Origin: Gordionus sp. m RMFG-2023
Lineage: Eukaryota; Nematomorpha; Gordioida; Chordodea; Parachordodidae
Direction: 5' to 3'
NCBI RefSeq assembly: GCF_954871325.1
Contig: NC_088777.1
Span: forward strand, 30,171,366-30,235,365
Length of the DNA stretch: 64,000 nucleotides
Shown here: positions 58,368-64,000 of the stretch, one piece after another
Layout: each line of letters begins with the position of its first letter
Numbering within the stretch: position 1 is the stretch's first letter
Translations under genes and position numbers: made by a program
The notes under the pieces: model-generated
The model's database searches: none
Seen by the model: the letters and a program-made list of their open reading frames with translations, nothing else
Told to the model about the DNA's origin: nothing

Positions 58368-58504
58368 TGTAATGTATTTAAATAAATTGATTTTTTTTTA
58401 TATTGGCTTAAAGCGACAATTTATTTACAATTTATAAAAATTGTAAAACATATATATAAATATTAATAGTTGATAATAAATTATTCTGATACATTTTCAT
58501 TTCA
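58368..58504 (+). repeat. Right LTR of the 54-kb gypsy element
   Basis: 137 bp, same start and end as the left LTR, with a handful of substitutions and small length differences in T and AT runs. Confidence 0.9.
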
Positions 58505-59059
58505 ATTATTCTGAAAATTTTATCAATGTTTAGTGTCAAATTGTAAATTAATTCAATATATTCGGTGTAGAAGCACTAAAAATTCCCCTTCCCCCAACCT
58601 CCATTTTTAATGATCACTCAATATATTTTATTCTATATTAAAAATAATTATTTTAATTAAATTTTTGTATATAACAAAATTTTACAAAGTATTTCAATAT
58701 GGATTTTATTTATTATTAAAATACATTAGTATAAATAACATCCCTTTATTTAATTATGTATTTATTTTAATGATAATATACAATAAAATAAATCAAAAAA
58801 TTGTCAATTTTAAATTCCAATAGTATTTATTTTATAAGAATGTTCATACCATACCAACAGTTTTAAGAGATAGAAAAACATCATAATAATTTTAGTGTAG
58901 GGAAGACTACATCCAAAAAGACAATCCAATTCAAGTTAATTGATTAATAATATTGCACATGCCAAAATTTCCTAGATACTGGCTGATTAAGTCATTGTCG
59001 ATTTTATAATTAAAGTTCAGCCAATGTCCCATTAAGACTATTCCCTGTTACAACAATTA

Positions 59060-60016
59060 TTTTATGTCACCATACACTAATGATTAAGATAGCAGATAAT
59101 TTTGAAGTTATAAAAGATGCTCTAATAGCAGAGTTAGTGGCATCCCATATTTGTACCACGGTAGATATTTGGACTCACACAAAGTAAAAACTTATTTATA
59201 TTTATAAATTAATCTGATATTAATATTTTTAGAGCTTATTTAGAAATCACAGGCCATTGGCTAGACCCTAAGACTTTAAAAAGAAGATATGTAGCATTAG
59301 GATGCCAGATATACGATTTGCAAATGAAATTATGACTAACTAAATTGGCCATATATCAATTACGATAATGCTAAAGATCAACGTAATAAGTTCATGGGAA
59401 AGGTGAATACTCATTAAACAAAAATGCCCTGGTTACAACCACAAAAACGACTTTCACTGATAATTTTTTTAAATGAAGGATACAAATATAATTGAAAATC
59501 CTCTAGATGCTTTTTTTAAATCTAAAAATACCCATATAAATTTTTTAAATAATTTTTCTTATAATAAAAATATGTATATAGAACTAAATTCTGCTTTGCC
59601 CTCAAGTGCTAGTGTTGATAGATTATTTAGTTAGGCCAAACTTATACTATCTGATCGTCGCTCTAGATTTGAGAATGATATTATATATGATTTTATTATT
59701 AAAATGCAACAAAATAAATTAAAAATGCTATAAATAGTTATTCTTATTACATAAATTGTATTTTTTACATAAATCTTTTTATGATCAAAACTACCTATAT
59801 TTAAATATTTATAAATGTTGATTAGTTAAATTATATACTATACAATTACATTATATTCTAAAAATAAAACAAATTTATTTCTAAATTTTTTTTACAAAAA
59901 GTAGCCAAAGCTACTTTTATAAAAGATAGTAGCTAATAGCGCGCAAATATTTTTGACAGATAGCGGTAGTGCACTACTTTTCTTTTAAAAGTAGGGATTA
60001 ACAACTCTCCTAAGAA
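59060..60016 (+). mobile_element. hAT remnant with one intron
   Basis: IAELVASHICTTVDIWTHTK (near 59120-59187) then AYLEITGHWLDPKTLKRRY (near 59234-59291) form the RNase-H start of a hAT transposase once a 47-base GT-AG intron is removed. ALPSSASVDRLFS and LILSDRRSRFENDI (59597-59680) are the hATC end. GGGATTAACAACTCTCCTAA at 59992-60011 looks like the right terminus. The middle of the protein is lost and no left terminus was found. Confidence 0.65.
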
Positions 60017-60079
60017 CATATTAAAATCATATTGCAATTTTATGATTTGAATTTATAAAGAGAGATCTATTTTTCTCTG

Positions 60080-60720
60080 ATATTTAATTATCTAGAACCA
60101 AATTTTTATCTAGAATAATCTCCTTATAAATATTTAATAGGGCTAATCCATTTAAACGGTTTTCACCGATGCTATTTCTTAAATAGGTTTTTAACCTTTT
60201 CAAAGTTGAAAAAGCAGGTACTAATCTGTAAGGTATCTAAAATAAAAAAACAATGTTTTCATATTAGGCAGGGAATCTAAAGTGCAATTACACATGGAAA
60301 AGGCCTTCAAAGCATTTTTTGGCCTCAAAGAGAACTCTATTTTGTCAAGATTTTTATACCAAAATTCAACATCACATGATAAATCATCAGAGTAAAACTC
60401 TGAGATTTTCTTAATATCCTTTCTCTATTCAAGTGTAATCAACAATTCAGACTCAACCGGCAAAAGAAAATAAAAGCTTGCTGTTTATTTTTACAAAATT
60501 AAACGATTTTTCTTATAATTAAAAATTATAAAATATAAATTAAAATTTTAAACCTATCTAATTTTTTAACAATAAAAATTATATTATTAAATTTATAATT
60601 GTTTTTCAAGAAATATCTTTCGAGATATGTAGATCATATTTTTTATCCATCTTTGGCTCTACTATGCCAGAAAACATTCAATATATCTTTATAGCACCCC
60701 CCCCCTCCTCCCTCTGTTAT
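60080..60720 (-). mobile_element. hAT remnant, DUF4371/ZMYM1-like, minus strand
   Basis: On the minus strand 60460-60270 reads EFYSDDLSCDVEFWYKNLDK and IEFSLRPKNALKAFSMCNCT. After an intron-like gap, 60225-60085 reads RLVPAFSTLKRLKTYLRNSI and GENRLNGLALLNIYKEIILD, the hATC end of DUF4371-type transposases. The C-rich run at 60690-60712 may belong to a terminal region. Truncated. Confidence 0.6.
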
Positions 60721-60729
60721 TTAATATTT

Positions 60730-62020
60730 TAATTCATATAATTTATTTAAACCATGTGATCACTTAAAATTGAAAATTCTTATTTGTTTTTTCAAATATA
60801 TTTCATTTTGACATCGTACATATTATTTTATTTCCATTTTATTAATAAAATTATTAGCAATAAAAAAAAAATTAAAACAAAAAAGAAATTTAAAAATTTT
60901 TTTCGTGATCCACTAAATGCTTGATAAAATAAACTTATCACCTTCAGGTTTTTTTTCTTTTAAAATAATGTAGATTTTTCCAAATGATTATAAAAACTAT
61001 TTTATACAATAATATTTTTGTGACTTAATGCAAATAAAAAACTAGAAAATTTGCCAGATTATAAAATGACGCCAAACCGAGATCTAAGGTTTTTAAAAAT
61101 CTGGATCACAACTTACAAAAGGTCCTTAATTTATGGGGATCTTTGGCCATTTTCTATGGATATGGAACGAAATAATAAATGTGCAAAATTTTAAGTAAGA
61201 CCAAGCTTAAGTTTAAGAGATATGGCATTTTAATCATTAGTCATTTTTAAAAATTCAAAATAAATATTTGATAAATCATCAATTGTAATATATTTAAGTT
61301 AACTCTTAAATAATTTATGTATTTATATCAGAAGCCTGCCCAGATTTTTTTTTTTTTGGCCCTGCCCGAGTTATATATTTTCAGATCCAACCCAGATTTT
61401 TGGGATTTCGCTAATAGATGTCCAAACCTTTGTGCCATCTATGAGCTTAAACCTTAGGCATGCATTATATTTTTGGAATAAAATATTGAGTTAGCCCTTT
61501 TTTAAAATAGACTCAAATCAAGCCGTCTAACAATATTATAATTTTTAAAATTAATCTCTGGTTGAAAAAATATCTTATTTTTATTTTACTCTTCCATTTT
61601 TTATACTGGTGATTAAAAATAAAAAAAAAATATATTCAAAATAAAATGGTCTTAGTATATTCCAACATATAAATAAAGGTAAAAACAAATCTTTTTTCTT
61701 ATTTGTTCATGTTCAATATTATTCTTAATACCCTGTCCACAATGTTTATGATACAATTGAGACCCACGGTGTTGAGTATTTTAGATTCCCGAACTGCGGG
61801 GATGTTTTCCTACGTTTTTGAAACTTTAAAATAAATGTTAAAGTATTATGAATTGCTCCACAGAAAACATATATAAGAGACGTAATTTTTACAATTAACT
61901 TGCGTATTTGTTAAAATTTAAATTAACATGTATTATTTATATGCATTATGAAATTATTTGTCATAAAATTAATTAGATTCAAATAAATGCATTACGAAAT
62001 TATTTGTCACTAAATAATTA
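60730..62020. other. Non-genic stretch
   Basis: A/T-rich. 61320-61400 has CCTGCCCAGA and CCCTGCCCGAG motifs that may be remnants of a GC-rich transposon end. No gene. Confidence 0.45.
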
Positions 62021-62029
62021 AAGTTTATA

Positions 62030-63515
62030 CGACAAACTACCATATAAATTTCCCAAACAAGAAGCTATTACTGATTTATATATAGATATAATAATTCAAA
62101 ATTTTTATAATAGCATATCATCTGGTTCTGCTAAAGATGATATGTATGCTAAAGTCAGTGTATTTATGGACTTTAACTGTATAATTAAAAAATAAAGGTA
62201 CTTAATACCGAATGTTAATTTAAACTGTAATTTTTAATAACGCCGTTCAAGGCAAAGATTAATCATTTCTGGACTGGTCTCGATTATCTAAACTACAATG
62301 CGACTTTAGTAATAATGTAATAATGACCATATAAAAAAATTAGGGTATCTATATCTAGCTTAAATAACAATATTAAACATAAATTAAATAAGGATGTTAA
62401 TTTAACTTATGATATGTTACTATTAGGAAGAAAATATGATAATAATATTAAACCAGATAATGATATTATAAATATAAATTATATGAGCAATTATAAAAAG
62501 TTTAATAAAGATATATACTAAAAATACTGTTATATAAGAATTTAGATAGATTTTCACGTAATCAAAATACTTTTGATAATGTTAATAGTAGAAACAATTT
62601 TAACAAAATTATGATAACAGATATAACAATAATTATAATGATAGAGAAATCATAACAACAATTTTAGAGGTTATTATAACAATAATAATAATTATCGGTC
62701 CTACCAGAATAACAATTATAGGCAGCATGATAATAATTATAGGCAGCATGATAATAATTCAAATAAATACGGTAAACAACTTAGAGTGATAATAATCAGA
62801 GAAAACAGATCCAATAAGGTAACTAAAATCGATATAACAACACAAAATTGCATAATGAACATTGAAGAAATTGTTGAAGACAAAGTCGACACCGCCAAAG
62901 ACAATATTGATAATGATTTTAATGTCAACAACTTGACTGAGAACAAGTACAATGGTGATGACAGTGCTTTTATGGCTACTTTGAAATTAAATAATATACT
63001 ACCACAATGCAAATTGACACAGATTCAAGATTTACTATTATACCTCGCGACATAGCTAAGAAAATTGGCATATCAGAAATGAAACCAAACTACAACTAAC
63101 AGTTTATGATGGCAATCTAATTAAATTAATTGGTACAACTCAGATCAATGTAAATTATGAAGGTATCACAAAAATGTTACAAGCGATGATTGTTGAACCA
63201 AGAAAAAATGCACTATTAGGATGTTCATGGATCAACGCTTTCAAAAATATCTTAAATAAGTTCATAGAAAAAATTGATACAAGTTATGATGATGAAATTA
63301 AAAAACTGATCAAAAACTGCAAATCTAAAATGACCAACAGACCAATTAACAAAGCAAATGTCAAGCTGAATTTAAGGAGAAACTCCCAACCTAAGATTAT
63401 ACCACCAAGGCGTATACCGTATGCAAAAACTGATGTTGTGGGTAAAGAACTCAATAGATGTGTTATATAGGCAATAACAGTGGTGAAAGATAACGGTGGA
63501 GATTTTAATTTATAA
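62030..63515 (+). mobile_element. Ty3/gypsy fossil of the same family as the 22-kb one
   Basis: A gag-like, Asn-rich region (62030-62800) is followed by a protease segment (about 63010-63250, with GTTQINVNYEGITKMLQA, close to the protease at 22046-22288) and the beginning of reverse transcriptase (RNSQPKIIPPRRIPYAKTD, 63380-63436). Only the 5' part of pol is recognised and no LTR was found. Broken, older than the 54-kb element. Confidence 0.75.
62718..62759. repeat. 21-bp exact tandem duplication
   Basis: ATAGGCAGCATGATAATAAT at 62718 is repeated at 62739, within the Asn-rich tail of the gag-like region. Confidence 0.85.
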
Positions 63516-64000
63516 TAAATTTTATTCTAAAACTAAAATGATACTTAAAAATAAATATAAAATAAGGTATATATATATATATATATGTATTATAAAAAAA
63601 ACAATATAAACGAAATACATAGTTAAAGGCTATAATAACAATTTAAGTTAAATAAAAAATCAATCGATCAACATTCCCCTTCTTCTGAAAGCATTCCCAC
63701 AATTCATCTGAGCTGTCATAGCAAGCTTGTCGTCCAAATGATTTATAATTGATTGTCAAGTTGTTGCATATGTCGTCTTAATTGTTGGCTTGTTTAAATC
63801 GTAAGCTTCATATATCAGTGGTTATCATTATTAATTTTTTAAAATTGTTATTATCATTATTTGTTATTAAATATATATGAAGATTTAGAATGATTTTAGA
63901 ATGTAGATATTATTGAATAACATCGTTATAGAATATGATTCGTCGAGTAAACGAAATAGAATTAATTTAACGAATAAGGAATTTGATTAAGAATATTTGA
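63516..64000. other. Non-genic right edge of the window
   Basis: A (TA)n run lies at about 63567-63590. The rest has no coding pattern. It could include LTR or untranslated sequence of the adjoining fossil, but nothing identifies it. Confidence 0.4.

Larger units (their letters stand above)
54315..58504 (+). mobile_element. Ty3/gypsy LTR retrotransposon, about 4.2 kb, fairly young fossil
   Basis: Two short LTRs (54315-54447 and 58368-58504), both TG...CA, flanked by the 5-bp duplication ATTAT (54310-54314, 58505-58509). Between them, on the + strand: gag, aspartic protease, reverse transcriptase, RNase H and integrase in the gypsy order. There is no envelope-like frame. TTTGGCGACGATTT just after the left LTR is a likely tRNA primer site, and the purine tract AGTGGGGAGAAC ends directly before the right LTR. 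LTRs differ at only a few percent of sites, so the insertion is fairly recent. The pol region is largely open; the element carries a few breaks, mainly towards gag. The short LTRs and RT style suggest the Mag-like side of gypsy. Confidence 0.95.

Overview
This is an AT-rich animal (metazoan) genomic window, probably from an invertebrate. The evidence is one multi-exon host gene with GT-AG introns, several small introns, and a dense mix of metazoan transposons: hAT, piggyBac, RTE, an R2/NeSL-like LINE, Ty3/gypsy fossils and an integrase-OTU element. An arthropod is a reasonable guess, but nothing in the sequence fixes the taxon. There are no bacterial operons, rRNA genes or CRISPR arrays.

Region 1 to 9.6 kb holds the only confident host gene, a REXO5-like DEDDh RNA exonuclease on the + strand. 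It is open to the window's left edge. Five exons join in phase 1 and rebuild the DCE, GHSL-D and H-D active-site signature. Intron 1 carries a decayed LINE (minus strand) and a hAT element with a perfect 8-bp target duplication. Intron 2 carries an internally deleted piggyBac with TTAA ends.

Region 9.7 to 21.9 kb is non-genic. It contains two copies of a GGCCCG-rich hAT MITE in opposite orientation, a MITE inside a MITE, an RTE-type LINE with a tRNA-like sequence at its 5' side, several tandem repeat blocks and a hAT remnant.

Region 22.0 to 32.2 kb holds a Ty3/gypsy fossil and then the most striking structure of the window, a 7.35-kb foldback. Its two arms are inverted. Each has an outer CATTGCCG-bearing end, about 1 kb of A/T-rich repeat and an array of a 118-119-bp satellite (about 11 copies on the left, about 25 on the right). 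The arms surround a 607-bp unique loop without coding capacity.

Region 32.2 to 45.5 kb has hAT remnants, a second copy of the intron-1 hAT family, a roughly 128-bp tandem array with an insertion, and a DUF4371/ZMYM1-type hAT with a perfect 8-bp duplication. Region 45.5 to 47.9 kb has an integrase gene with small introns joined to an OTU protease-like domain, resembling Ginger1-type elements. Region 48.4 to 52.2 kb is a nest of at least three hAT insertions.

Region 52.6 to 53.0 kb has a possible small host gene: a 90-residue single-pass membrane ORF whose ATG overlaps the stop of a 28-codon upstream ORF. Region 53.2 to 64 kb has a piggyBac-like MITE, a fairly young Ty3/gypsy element with two short LTRs and a 5-bp target duplication, two hAT remnants and another gypsy fossil of the family seen at 22 kb.

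Apart from the exonuclease and the small membrane ORF, what I can read here is mobile or repeated DNA. The genes do not form a pathway.
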